Below are positions 8,296 to 15,111 of a stretch of 17,367 nucleotides of DNA, one piece after another (within the stretch, counting starts at the first letter, position 1; each line of letters opens with the position of its first letter). A program made the translations under genes and the position numbers. Origin of the DNA: an uncultured Pseudomonas sp. (lineage in GTDB: Bacteria > Pseudomonadota > Gammaproteobacteria > Pseudomonadales > Pseudomonadaceae). The stretch is taken from assembly GCF_946885885.1 (NCBI RefSeq), contig NZ_CAMPHN010000093.1:1-17367 (forward strand), given 5' to 3'. Below the pieces are notes generated by a model that was not told the DNA's origin, did not search any database, and saw nothing but the letters and a program-made list of their open reading frames with translations.

Positions 8296-8691
8296 ATGAT
8301 CCAGTGCAAACGGGTATACGAAGACATCTCGGAAGCGGACGGTTGCCGGGTGTTGGTCGACCGCCTATGGCCGCGCGGGCTGAGCAAGGCGAAGTTGCGA
8401 CTGGATGCCTGGTTGCCCGAGGTGGCGCCGTCCACGCAACTGCGCCGGCAGTTCGCCCATGAGCCGGAGGCGTTCGAGGCGTTCCGCACGCAGTACCGTG
8501 CCGAGTTGGCAGCCCATCCGGAATATTGGCAGGGGCTGTTGGAGCGCGCCGAGCAGGGCGTCTTGACCCTGCTGTTCAGCGCGAAGGATGCGCAATTGAA
8601 CAACGCCCGGGTATTGGCCGAGTTCCTCGAAGACGAACTGGAGCGCCGTGGCCCGCCAAACTCGCCGGTTTGCTACGCCGACAGGATGTAA
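8296..8691 (+). CDS. DUF488 family protein (YeaO-like)
   Basis: Small soluble protein of 131 aa. The signature DGCRVLVDRLWPRGLSK is at residues 15-31, followed by LDAWLPEVAPSTQLR (36-50) and FSAKDAQLNNA (94-104), which define the DUF488/YeaO family. The function is not established. GGAGAGAAGG (about 8283-8292) lies just upstream of the ATG at 8296; a frame extension to 8266 is possible but lacks a comparable site. Length is normal for the family. The stop is 26 nt before the palindromic element at 8718, beyond which a gene on the other strand converges. Confidence 0.85.
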   Translation: MIQCKRVYEDISEADGCRVLVDRLWPRGLSKAKLRLDAWLPEVAPSTQLRRQFAHEPEAFEAFRTQYRAELAAHPEYWQGLLERAEQGVLTLLFSAKDAQLNNARVLAEFLEDELERRGPPNSPVCYADRM

Positions 8692-8717
8692 GGCCAGAGT
8701 GTCACGCGCTGAGCTTT

Positions 8718-8939
8718 AGCAGGCCGTTGAAAAACTACCTGCGTTGGCAATACTGCGTTAAAAACGCCCTCAAAATGCTCATTTACAGCACGTAAACTCG
8801 CGTGCGAGCCCAGTCCGCTTCCTCGGCCGTTTTTGTGGGGACGCCTAGTCCTTGTCTTGTCTGCCTCGGCTCGGGCTTCCTGCTTCGCTCTACCTCCTGC
8901 ATCCATGCAGTCGTCGCCTACGTTTTTCAATGGCCTGCT
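8718..8939. mobile_element. MITE-like palindromic element, copy 2, with apparent 6-bp target duplication
   Basis: The 222-bp element begins AGCAGGCCGTTGAAAAAC and ends GTTTTTCAATGGCCTGCT, terminal inverted repeats that differ at a single position over 18 bp. AGCTTT lies immediately on each side (8712-8717 and 8940-8945), as expected for a target-site duplication. The left arm matches copy 1 at 77-219; the middle holds roughly 80 extra bases, including CTGCAT/ATGCAG (8897-8910). There is no transposase and no convincing reading frame, so any movement would need a transposase in trans. It lies between convergent genes and could act as a barrier or terminator for both. It may alternatively be a REP-type element whose flanking repeat is coincidental. 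Confidence 0.65.
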
Positions 8940-10554
8940 AGCTTTCGGCAATACCGAGCATGTCACGGGCTACGGCTTCGGCCACCCGAATACCGTCGAC
9001 CCCCGCGGACAGAATCCCGCCGGCATAACCCGCGCCTTCGCCGGCCGGGTACAGGCCTTTGACGTTCAAACTCTGCATATCCGCGCCACGGGTGATGCGC
9101 AGCGGCGAGGAGGTGCGCGTCTCGATGCCGGTGAGCACCGCATCGTGCAGGGCGAAGCCCTTGATCTGCTTGTCGAAGGCCGGCAGCGCTTCGCGGATCG
9201 CCTCGATGGCGAAGTCCGGCAAGGCCAGGGCCAAGTCGCCGAGCTTCACCCCCGGCTTGTAGGACGGTTCGACGCTACCTAACGCGGTGGAGGGCTTGCC
9301 GGCGATAAAGTCGCCGACCAGTTGCCCAGGCGCTTCGTAATTGCTGCCGCCGAGCAGGTAGGCCTGGGACTCCAGACGCTCCTGCAATTCCACCCCGGCC
9401 AGCGGGCCGCCTGGGTAATCCTGCTCCGGAGTGATGCCGACGACGATGCCGGCGTTGGCGTTGCGTTCGTTGCGCGAGTACTGGCTCATGCCGTTGGTCA
9501 CCACCCGGTTCGGCTCGGACGTGGCGGCCACTACGGTACCGCCCGGGCACATGCAGAAGCTGTACACCGAGCGGCCGTTTTTGGCGTGGTGCACCAGTTT
9601 GTAATCGGCGGCGCCGAGCTTGGGGTGGCCGGCATACTTGCCCAGGCGCGCACGGTCGATCAGCGATTGTGGGTGCTCGATGCGAAAGCCCACGGAGAAC
9701 GGCTTGGCTTCCATGAATACGTCGCGCTTGTGCAGCATGCGGAAGGTATCGCGCGAGCTGTGACCCAGGGCCAGGATCACATGGCGGCTGCGGATTTGCT
9801 CGCCGCTGTCGAGTACCACGCCCTGCAACTGACCGTCCTCGATCAGTACATCGCTGACCCGCTGCTGGAAGCGCACTTCGCCGCCCAGCGCTTTGACTTC
9901 CTCGCGCATGGTGGCGACCACGCCGGTCAGGCGGAAGGTACCGATATGCGGCTTGCTGACATAGAGGATTTCCTCCGGTGCGCCGGCTTTGACGAACTCC
10001 TGCAGCACCTTGCGCCCCAGGTGCTTGGGGTCCTTGATCTGGCTATAGAGTTTGCCATCGGAGAAGGTACCGGCGCCGCCCTCGCCGAACTGCACGTTGG
10101 ACTCGGGGTCGAGCACGTTCTTGCGCCACAGGCCCCAGGTGTCTTTGGTGCGCTGACGCACTTCCTTGCCGCGCTCCAATACGATGGGCCTCAAGCCCGC
10201 CTGCGCCAGGATCAGCGCGGCGAAGATGCCGCAGGGGCCGAAACCGACCACCAGGGGGCGTTCATTAAGGTGCTCGGGCGCCTGGCCGACCGGCTTGTAG
10301 GCGATGTCCGGCGCCGGGCCGACGTGCTTGTCGTCGGCGAATTTAGCCAGCAGCGCCGGCTCGTCGCGCACCGTGCAATCGATGCTGTAGATGAACTGCA
10401 GTTCGCTGGATTTCTTCCGCGCATCGTAGCTGCGCTTGAACAGGCTGAAGCCGAGCAGCTCGCTATCTTCGATTCCCAGGCGCTGGATAATTGCGGGGCG
10501 CAGGGCCTCTTCAGGGTGATCGAGGGGCAGCTTGAGTTCGGTGATGCGCAGCAT
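8938..10554 (-). CDS. NAD(P)/FAD-dependent oxidoreductase
   Basis: Predicted flavoprotein dehydrogenase, 538 aa. The N-terminal about 95 residues form a separate alpha/beta domain with KRSYDARKKSSEL (40-52). A Rossmann FAD-binding motif follows, LVVGFGPCGIFAAL (101-114), ending in the acidic strand VLERG. FGEGGAGTFSDGKL (156-169) is a conserved loop of this family. The C-terminus carries GLYPAGEGAGYAGGILSAG, the second FAD contact. The substrate is unknown. The frame is open to 10818, but homology begins at the ATG at 10554, and a perfect TATAAT lies upstream at 10609-10614. No strong Shine-Dalgarno is visible. The TAG stop spans the junction with the adjacent repeat: T comes from the flanking AGCTTT and AG from the element. 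Confidence 0.87.
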   Translation of the reverse strand: MLRITELKLPLDHPEEALRPAIIQRLGIEDSELLGFSLFKRSYDARKKSSELQFIYSIDCTVRDEPALLAKFADDKHVGPAPDIAYKPVGQAPEHLNERPLVVGFGPCGIFAALILAQAGLRPIVLERGKEVRQRTKDTWGLWRKNVLDPESNVQFGEGGAGTFSDGKLYSQIKDPKHLGRKVLQEFVKAGAPEEILYVSKPHIGTFRLTGVVATMREEVKALGGEVRFQQRVSDVLIEDGQLQGVVLDSGEQIRSRHVILALGHSSRDTFRMLHKRDVFMEAKPFSVGFRIEHPQSLIDRARLGKYAGHPKLGAADYKLVHHAKNGRSVYSFCMCPGGTVVAATSEPNRVVTNGMSQYSRNERNANAGIVVGITPEQDYPGGPLAGVELQERLESQAYLLGGSNYEAPGQLVGDFIAGKPSTALGSVEPSYKPGVKLGDLALALPDFAIEAIREALPAFDKQIKGFALHDAVLTGIETRTSSPLRITRGADMQSLNVKGLYPAGEGAGYAGGILSAGVDGIRVAEAVARDMLGIAES

Positions 10555-10608
10555 GGCGGAGGTCCACAAACAGGGCCGGAGGCAACCCGGCAACTTTACG
10601 AGGCGGCG

Positions 10609-10614
10609 ATTATA
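10609..10614 (-). promoter_or_regulatory. Candidate -10 box for the oxidoreductase gene
   Basis: A perfect TATAAT on the minus strand lies 55 nt upstream of the ATG at 10554, implying a leader of roughly 48 nt. No good -35 is found at 16-18 nt spacing (the best is TATTAA), so an activator may be needed or the match may be chance. Confidence 0.35.
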
Positions 10615-10818
10615 CCCGTGATTGCTCCGCTTAATACCTGGCGACCCGTGTTGGGGCAGATTGATTCTGAACAGTGCGCGCTTTGACGCGAGTCGCCAGA
10701 ATCGAACGACGTCAGCCCTGATTGGTGTCTGCTGCCGCCGGGTTTTGCGCAATCGCGCAGCAGCAAGTCTAGAGTTCAGGAAAGAGGCGCCCGCACACCA
10801 ACGGCGATACGGAGGCAT

Positions 10819-11766
10819 ATGACTCGCATAGTGACCTTAACCCTGAGCCCGGCACTGGATATCACCACCGGCGTGACGCGCCTCTACCCGGACGCCAAGC
10901 TGCGCTGCGGCCATCCCGTGTATGCGCCCGGCGGCGGTGGCATCAACGTCGCGCGGGCGATACAGCGGCTTGGCGGCGATGCGCTGGCGCTGTTCGCCGC
11001 TGGCGGCGCCACCGGCCAGCATCTGCGCGAACTGCTCGATGCCGAAGGCTTGCCAAACCAACTGTTGCCAATCAGCGCATGGACCCGCGAATGCATCAAC
11101 CTGACGGAACAGGCCAGCGGCCAACAATACCGTCTGATCATGCCGGGCGCGCCGCTTAGCCTGAGCGAGCAGACACAGTTGCTCGCCGCCCTGAAGGCGC
11201 TGCCAAGCCCGGAATACCTGGTGATCAGCGGCAGCCTGCCCGAGGGGTTGGCGGCGGATTTTCTCCCGCGTCTGCTCGATGTGGCGCGACAGCATGGCGC
11301 GCGCTGCATACTCGACAGCGCTGCGCCGGTGCTGCGCCAGGCGCTGGATATCGGTGGGGTGTTTCTGATCAAGCCCAATATCGACGAACTCTGCGCCCTG
11401 GTCGGTGTGCCCAGCCTCGACCCCGAACGGCTCGCCAGTGTCGCCCGCGAGCTGATCGAAAGTGCCGGATGCACGGCAGTCCTGGTATCCCTAGGCGCGC
11501 AGGGCGCTTTGCTGGTCACCGCGCAATTGTCCGAGCGTATCGCCGCGCCGGCGGTATGCAAACGCAGCACCGTCGGCGCCGGCGACAGTATGGTCGCCGC
11601 CGTCACCCTTAAATTGGCCGCTGGCGCCGGCTGGGGCGAGGCCGCCCGCTATGGCGTGGCCGCGGGCAGTGCGGCGATCATGACCGAGGGCAGCGAACTC
11701 TGCCGGCGTGCCGACACCGAGCAGCTGTTCGCCGACTTGCAGGCCGCAGCGCTGGCGACGCCCTGA
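10819..11766 (+). CDS. pfkB: 6-phosphofructokinase II (PfkB)
   Basis: ATP-dependent kinase converting fructose 6-phosphate to fructose 1,6-bisphosphate, 315 aa, ribokinase/PfkB superfamily. It follows E. coli Pfk-2 closely from the first residues (TLTLSPALD, YPDAKLRC, PGGGGINVARAIQRLGG). D14, K27, G38, G39, N43, R90, S139, K185, N187 and the catalytic base D256 (in TVGAGDS) all fall at E. coli Pfk-2 positions as I recall them. This argues for phosphofructokinase rather than FruK (1-phosphofructokinase) or a sugar kinase. GGAGG (10811-10815) precedes the ATG with a short gap. The gene converges on a GAPDH gene, and only 7 nt separate the two stops. Many Pseudomonas species lack Pfk activity, so a complete enzyme here is notable. 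Confidence 0.88.
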   Translation: MTRIVTLTLSPALDITTGVTRLYPDAKLRCGHPVYAPGGGGINVARAIQRLGGDALALFAAGGATGQHLRELLDAEGLPNQLLPISAWTRECINLTEQASGQQYRLIMPGAPLSLSEQTQLLAALKALPSPEYLVISGSLPEGLAADFLPRLLDVARQHGARCILDSAAPVLRQALDIGGVFLIKPNIDELCALVGVPSLDPERLASVARELIESAGCTAVLVSLGAQGALLVTAQLSERIAAPAVCKRSTVGAGDSMVAAVTLKLAAGAGWGEAARYGVAAGSAAIMTEGSELCRRADTEQLFADLQAAALATP

Positions 11767-11780
11767 GTACGGCTCAGGGC
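11760..11780. terminator. Hairpin shared by the pfkB and GAPDH stop codons
   Basis: GCCCTGAG (11760-11767) and CTCAGGGC (11773-11780) form a perfect 8-bp stem with loop TACGG. Both stop codons (TGA at 11764-11766 and, on the other strand, at 11776-11774) are inside the stem. The symmetry means both transcripts could fold it. No U-tract follows on either strand, so intrinsic termination is uncertain. Confidence 0.5.
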
Positions 11781-12772
11781 CTGACCCAGGCCAACAACAC
11801 ATCGAGCATGCGATTGGCGAAGCCCCACTCATTGTCGTACCAGGCCAGCACCTTGACCAACTCGCCCTGCACGCGGGTGTGGTTGAGGTCGACCACGCAG
11901 GACAGCGGGTAGCCATTGAAATCGCTGGACACCAGCGGCAGCTCGTTGCATTCCATCACTCCCAGCGGCATCTGCGCGGCGCCATGTTGCAGGATCGCGT
12001 TGATCGCTTCGCGGCTGCTGGGGCGTTCGGCGATAAAGCTCAGGTCGAGCAGCGAGACATTCGGCGTCGGCACCCGCACCGCCAATCCGTCCAAACGGCC
12101 ATCCAGCTCCGGCAGCACCAGACCGATGGTCTTGGCCGCGCCCGTGGTGCTGGGGATCATCGAGAGCGCCGCCGCCCGTGCGCGGTACAGGTCGCGATGG
12201 GTCTTATCCAGCAGGTTCTGGTCGTTGGTGTAGGAATGCACGGTGTTGATCAGGCCCTGGCGGATGCCCACGGTTTCATGCAGCACCTTGGCCAGCGGCG
12301 CCAGGCAGTTGGTGGTGCAGGAGGCGTTGGAGACGATCTGCTGGTTGCCGAGCAGTTCGTGGTTGACGCCGTACACCACCGTCAAGTCGGCGTCCGCCAG
12401 GGGGTGCGATAACAACACCCGGGATGCGCCTGCGGTGAGATGTTGTTCGACCTGCCCACGCTTTTTCAGGCGGCCGGAACACTCCAGCACCACGTCGACA
12501 CCATGCTGAACCCAGGGCAGGTTGATCGTCTCGGGCTCGCGCAGCAGGTGGATCGACTGGCCGTTGACCTGAAGAATATCGTCGTGCAGCGTGACCTGCC
12601 TGGCGAAGCGGCCGAAGGTCGAATCGAAACGGGTCAAGTGAGTCAGGGTCTGCGGGTCGCCGAGATCGTTGATCGCGGTCAGGTGGATCTTGTGTTCCAG
12701 CCCCCGCTCGAACAGCGTGCGCAGCAGCGCCCGGCCAATACGTCCATATCCATTGATGGCGATGCGCAACAT
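11774..12772 (-). CDS. gap: Type I glyceraldehyde-3-phosphate dehydrogenase
   Basis: Phosphorylating GAPDH, 332 aa, converting glyceraldehyde 3-phosphate to 1,3-bisphosphoglycerate. GYGRIGR (9-14 region) is the NAD-binding loop and AINDLGD (33-39) holds the acidic residue that favours NAD. SNASCTTNC contains catalytic C152; H179 in TVHSYTNDQN is its partner. IPSTTGAAK, AVRVPTPNVS and WYDNEWGFANRM are standard. GGAGG lies 7 nt before the ATG at 12772; an upstream in-frame GTG at 12787 would place that site inside the gene, so ATG is preferred. LLSHPLADADLTVVYGVN has an SHP turn more like erythrose-4-phosphate dehydrogenase (Epd), but YTNDQN and the TTGAAK block favour GAPDH. It is probably a second, specialised Gap paralogue; that cannot be checked here. 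Confidence 0.88.
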   Translation of the reverse strand: MLRIAINGYGRIGRALLRTLFERGLEHKIHLTAINDLGDPQTLTHLTRFDSTFGRFARQVTLHDDILQVNGQSIHLLREPETINLPWVQHGVDVVLECSGRLKKRGQVEQHLTAGASRVLLSHPLADADLTVVYGVNHELLGNQQIVSNASCTTNCLAPLAKVLHETVGIRQGLINTVHSYTNDQNLLDKTHRDLYRARAAALSMIPSTTGAAKTIGLVLPELDGRLDGLAVRVPTPNVSLLDLSFIAERPSSREAINAILQHGAAQMPLGVMECNELPLVSSDFNGYPLSCVVDLNHTRVQGELVKVLAWYDNEWGFANRMLDVLLAWVRP

Positions 12773-12886
12773 AAGGCGTCCTCCCACGTAGCCAATGCAT
12801 TGAGCTTAGGTGAGTCACGCGATAACGCAGCGGCAAATGGCTTCACGCAATGTTTTGGCGCGCGCGTTCTTGCCGCGGGGCGCCTG

Positions 12887-12910
12887 GCTACCGGGCGAAA
12901 TCCGGACTAC
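12887..12910 (-). repeat. Degenerate CCCGGAT-type palindrome
   Basis: On the minus strand GTAGTCCGGATTTCGCCCGG (then TAGC) resembles the palindromes at 6147 and 7643, with an imperfect stem. It lies in the 224-nt gap upstream of the GAPDH gene. Nothing else is recognisable in that gap. Confidence 0.5.
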
Positions 12911-12996
12911 AGCTTCTAGGAGCCCGCAGATGCCGGCAGAGTTCAGGGTGCCGGTGGCATAGGGGGATGATCGGCCATCTCGGCGCTGCGCCGCCG

Positions 12997-13668
12997 CTAA
13001 TCGTTGCGCGCGCCGCCGAAGTGGCCGCAGCCGCGCATGACCTGGCCATCGATGCGCAATTCCGCGGTCAGATGCTGCACCGCGCCACTCATGTTATCGA
13101 CGCAGCGCTGCGGGGTAACCCAGAGTTCGAGGCGCTGGCCGTTGGCTTCGCTGGTCAGGTTGAGGCGCCCACCGGGCAGTTGCTCTTCCAGATAGGGCAG
13201 CGCTTGCGGCGGCTGTCCGGGTCGGTCGAGCAACAAGCCCTTGGCATTGACCGTCACCGCCCAGTCCGGCTCGTGCCCATTGGCGCGCACCGTGCTGCGC
13301 TTGAAATTGAGGTCGTCGCAGCCCGGGCCCTCGGCCTGCACACGATAGATCTGGCTCGGCGTGAACCGGCCGTCCACGCCGGCTTGCTTGCTGGCCGCCA
13401 ACTCGCCGCGCATATCGGCGAACAGTGGGCCCGAGCCCTCCGCCAGCAATTGCTTGGCGTCCTCTGTGATGGTGTCGGTTTGTCCCTCGCCAAGCATGAA
13501 GCGCCGTTGTTCATGGCAAGGGCTGAATAGCCACTGGCCAGCCTCGAGAGCAAGCTCACCCTGCATGCGCACATGGTTGGCCAATGGGTCGATTGGTTGG
13601 CTGGTGAACACCTGGCAACTGGCGAGCAACGGCAACAGGGCGAATACGAAGGGGCGGCGAACGGACAT
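12997..13668 (-). CDS. Predicted lipoprotein, COG3650-like
   Basis: Envelope lipoprotein of 223 aa. The N-terminus MSVRRPFVFALLPLLASC is a signal peptide with lipobox LASC, lipidated on C18; Gln at +2 suggests outer-membrane sorting. The mature part has FSPCHEQRR, GCDD, then HEPDWAVTVNAKGLLLDRPG and a C-terminal MRGCGHFGG, a layout I associate with the COG3650/META-like domain found in stress or heat-shock lipoproteins. Four further cysteines could form two disulfides. AGGAGAG lies 7 nt before the ATG at 13668, so this start is preferred over the in-frame extension to 13695. It may be co-transcribed with the DUF2834 gene 84 nt upstream. The function is unknown. Confidence 0.7.
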   Translation of the reverse strand: MSVRRPFVFALLPLLASCQVFTSQPIDPLANHVRMQGELALEAGQWLFSPCHEQRRFMLGEGQTDTITEDAKQLLAEGSGPLFADMRGELAASKQAGVDGRFTPSQIYRVQAEGPGCDDLNFKRSTVRANGHEPDWAVTVNAKGLLLDRPGQPPQALPYLEEQLPGGRLNLTSEANGQRLELWVTPQRCVDNMSGAVQHLTAELRIDGQVMRGCGHFGGARND

Positions 13669-13725
13669 TGAGGCTCTCCTGGCAAGAGCGGCCACGTTAC
13701 CGAGGCCTAGTGGCGATCACAACAG

Positions 13726-13745
13726 TCGCGACGGCGCTGTCGCGA
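13726..13745 (-). other. Hairpin between the DUF2834 and lipoprotein genes
   Basis: TCGCGAC (13726-13732) and GTCGCGA (13739-13745) form a perfect 7-bp stem with a 6-nt loop, 8 nt after the DUF2834 stop and 58 nt before the lipoprotein start. No U-tract follows. It could be a message-processing or partial termination site between the two genes. Confidence 0.4.
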
Positions 13746-13752
13746 GCGCTTG

Positions 13753-14076
13753 CTAGTTGGACTCAACTGCCGGCTGCTTGGCAAAAGCGCCGACCACCAG
13801 GTAAAGCAGCGGGCCGACCGACACGAAAATCGCGGTCAGCACGAAGTAGGGCAACACCGCCGCCAGCGACCTGCCGCGGGCCTTATTGTCGCGATACATC
13901 CACACGCAGGCCAATCCCGCCAGAATGTACAGATCGATAACCACCTGAGCGGTGTCCGGCGCGGACATCAACTGCAACCCGAATTCGATCAACGACTGCT
14001 CGGCCTGAGCCATGACGAAGAGCGTGTACAGGCTGAACGCGATCAATACGACGAGAGGGAGCGCGGCTTTTTTCAT
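13753..14076 (-). CDS. DUF2834 small membrane protein
   Basis: Inner-membrane protein of 107 aa with three hydrophobic segments (about 5-24, 43-60, 73-98). The helix-loop WMYRDNKARGRSLAAVLPYF followed by VSVGPLLYLV is the usual DUF2834 C-terminal pattern. The family's role is unknown. AAGGA lies about 9 nt before the ATG at 14076. The lipoprotein gene follows on the same strand. GC content is like the rest of the window, unlike the patch immediately upstream. Confidence 0.75.
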   Translation of the reverse strand: MKKAALPLVVLIAFSLYTLFVMAQAEQSLIEFGLQLMSAPDTAQVVIDLYILAGLACVWMYRDNKARGRSLAAVLPYFVLTAIFVSVGPLLYLVVGAFAKQPAVESN

Positions 14077-14194
14077 CTTGTCTTCCTTGAGTGAATGGCG
14101 GTTGGGGCGGCGTTGCTGTGGTTGGGGATCATACAGATGGACGAGCGTTGACGGCAGGCGGGTTGGTAGGTTGTCTCTCGATAGCGAGGAGGTG

Positions 14195-14692
14195 TTATGG
14201 GGCTACGTTCAATTGCACGATATTGAGACCTTCGCTTTCACTTGGTGCTTCGAAATACCGCGTGACCTGATGAAAAACTATCTCTGTATCGAATAGCGCT
14301 CTTTCAGGATACTGCAACCGTCTTTGCGCTATCTGCCGTAGGCATTGTTCATTGCTGATGTCGAGGTGGACGAGTTCGTGCTTGGCATCAATTTCAGAAA
14401 CCAGATCCAGAAACCATTGCCTTTGATTCCTCGTATTCGCCGGGAAGTCCATCACCACGTTCGTGCCCGTGGAAAGCATGTTTTGGACATGGGATTTGAG
14501 TAGTGGCTTTAGTTGGGCTGAGTACTTCAAGTAGTCATCGAAATTGGTGATTTGGCCAGGGTATAGCGATGACAACCATTCATCCTCAGAAAGCAGCACT
14601 GCATCCTTCTCGGCCGCTAGCAGCTTTGATTGAGTTGATTTTCCTGCACCCATTTTTCCGCAGAAAAATACCAAGGTTCCCTGCGCTCTCAT
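14195..14692 (-). CDS. P-loop AAA/zeta-like ATP-binding protein
   Basis: Small predicted nucleoside or small-molecule kinase, 165 aa. The Walker A motif GKMGAGKST is at residues 12-20, LLSEDEW supplies acidic residues, and NVVMDFPANTRNQR resembles the Walker B/lid region of AAA_33, zeta-toxin and chloramphenicol-phosphotransferase-like kinases. The substrate is unknown. GGAGGA lies 5 nt before the ATG at 14692; the frame is open further upstream to 14881 but without a convincing start. Base use differs from neighbours: three 60-nt rows I counted inside the gene are 43, 48 and 52% GC, against 70% for a row inside the GAPDH gene, and codons such as GGA, TCA, ACT and CAA are common. This suggests recent transfer. 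No toxin or antitoxin partner is evident. Confidence 0.75.
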   Translation of the reverse strand: MRAQGTLVFFCGKMGAGKSTQSKLLAAEKDAVLLSEDEWLSSLYPGQITNFDDYLKYSAQLKPLLKSHVQNMLSTGTNVVMDFPANTRNQRQWFLDLVSEIDAKHELVHLDISNEQCLRQIAQRRLQYPERALFDTEIVFHQVTRYFEAPSESEGLNIVQLNVAP

Positions 14693-14801
14693 GTTTCCTC
14701 CGTAGTCTATGACCGCCAGCCACGAGCAGCGGATTATCGCTCTGTATGCATGATCTTGTTGGTCGGCACGACGCAAAGCGAAGGTCCTGCTTGCCGAAGT
14801 G

Positions 14802-14903
14802 TTAGGGGGGTGAGGCTGTGTTTTTACGGCAGAACCCGAAAGGCAAGCTGAACAAGCTGCAAGCAGCGACGATAAGTGCAACGAGCAATCGAGGTCGCTT
14901 CAT
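14802..14903 (-). CDS. Possible 33-aa lipoprotein-like peptide
   Basis: The minus strand encodes a peptide starting MKRPRLLVALIVAAC, a compact signal sequence with lipobox VAAC (C15), followed by 18 residues ending in TASPP and a TAA stop. The ribosome-binding site is weak (GGAAATGG). It could be a tiny lipoprotein, the N-terminal stub of a broken lipoprotein gene, or chance. It lies in the low-GC patch upstream of the P-loop gene. The rest of 14693-15060 shows only short inverted repeats, such as GGGAGA/TCTCCC (15009-15014 and 15026-15031) and CCCCCA/TGGGGG (15029-15034 and 15046-15051), and no other gene. Confidence 0.25.
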   Translation of the reverse strand: MKRPRLLVALIVAACSLFSLPFGFCRKNTASPP

Positions 14904-15064
14904 GTTCGATCCATTTCCGCGTTGACCGAAGGTTATCGAGCCGCCCTAACGATAAATAGACATCAATAGGGTGATAGTGCTCGGCGATATTAGCGGAAAC
15001 CTTTTTGTGGGAGAGTGCGAGGCTATCTCCCCCATCTCTTACTGGTGGGGGCGAATATCAAATA

Positions 15065-15093
15065 AAAAGCCCCGCTGTTTTAGCGGGGCTTTT
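15065..15093 (-). terminator. Intrinsic terminator of rimO
   Basis: AAAAGCCCCGCT (15065-15076) and AGCGGGGCTTTT (15082-15093) form a 12-bp stem with a 5-nt loop, starting 19 nt past the rimO stop. On the minus strand it is followed by a T-rich tail (CTTTTTATT), a classical rho-independent terminator. Confidence 0.88.
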
Positions 15094-15111
15094 GGTCTGC
15101 GTTGCAGCGTA

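Noticed and set aside
8296..8691. Possible restriction, toxin or other defence role for the GNAT-DUF488 pair
   Set aside because: GNAT toxins usually pair with a small ribbon-helix-helix antitoxin, and none is present. DUF488 proteins are common chromosomal genes.
9322..10686. Plus-strand frame antisense to the oxidoreductase (454 codons)
   Set aside because: Shadow of a high-GC gene; the minus-strand product has clear FAD-binding motifs.
10555..10818. N-terminal extension of the oxidoreductase by 88 codons
   Set aside because: The extension has no family resemblance, is Arg-rich, and would cover the divergent promoter region including a TATAAT. The family start is at 10554.
14800..14952. 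Integron attC-like core sites (GTTAGGG at 14801 and CCCTAAC around 14944) flanking part of the low-GC patch
   Set aside because: The cores are in the wrong relative order for one attC site, the spacing and inner sites do not fit, and no integrase is present.
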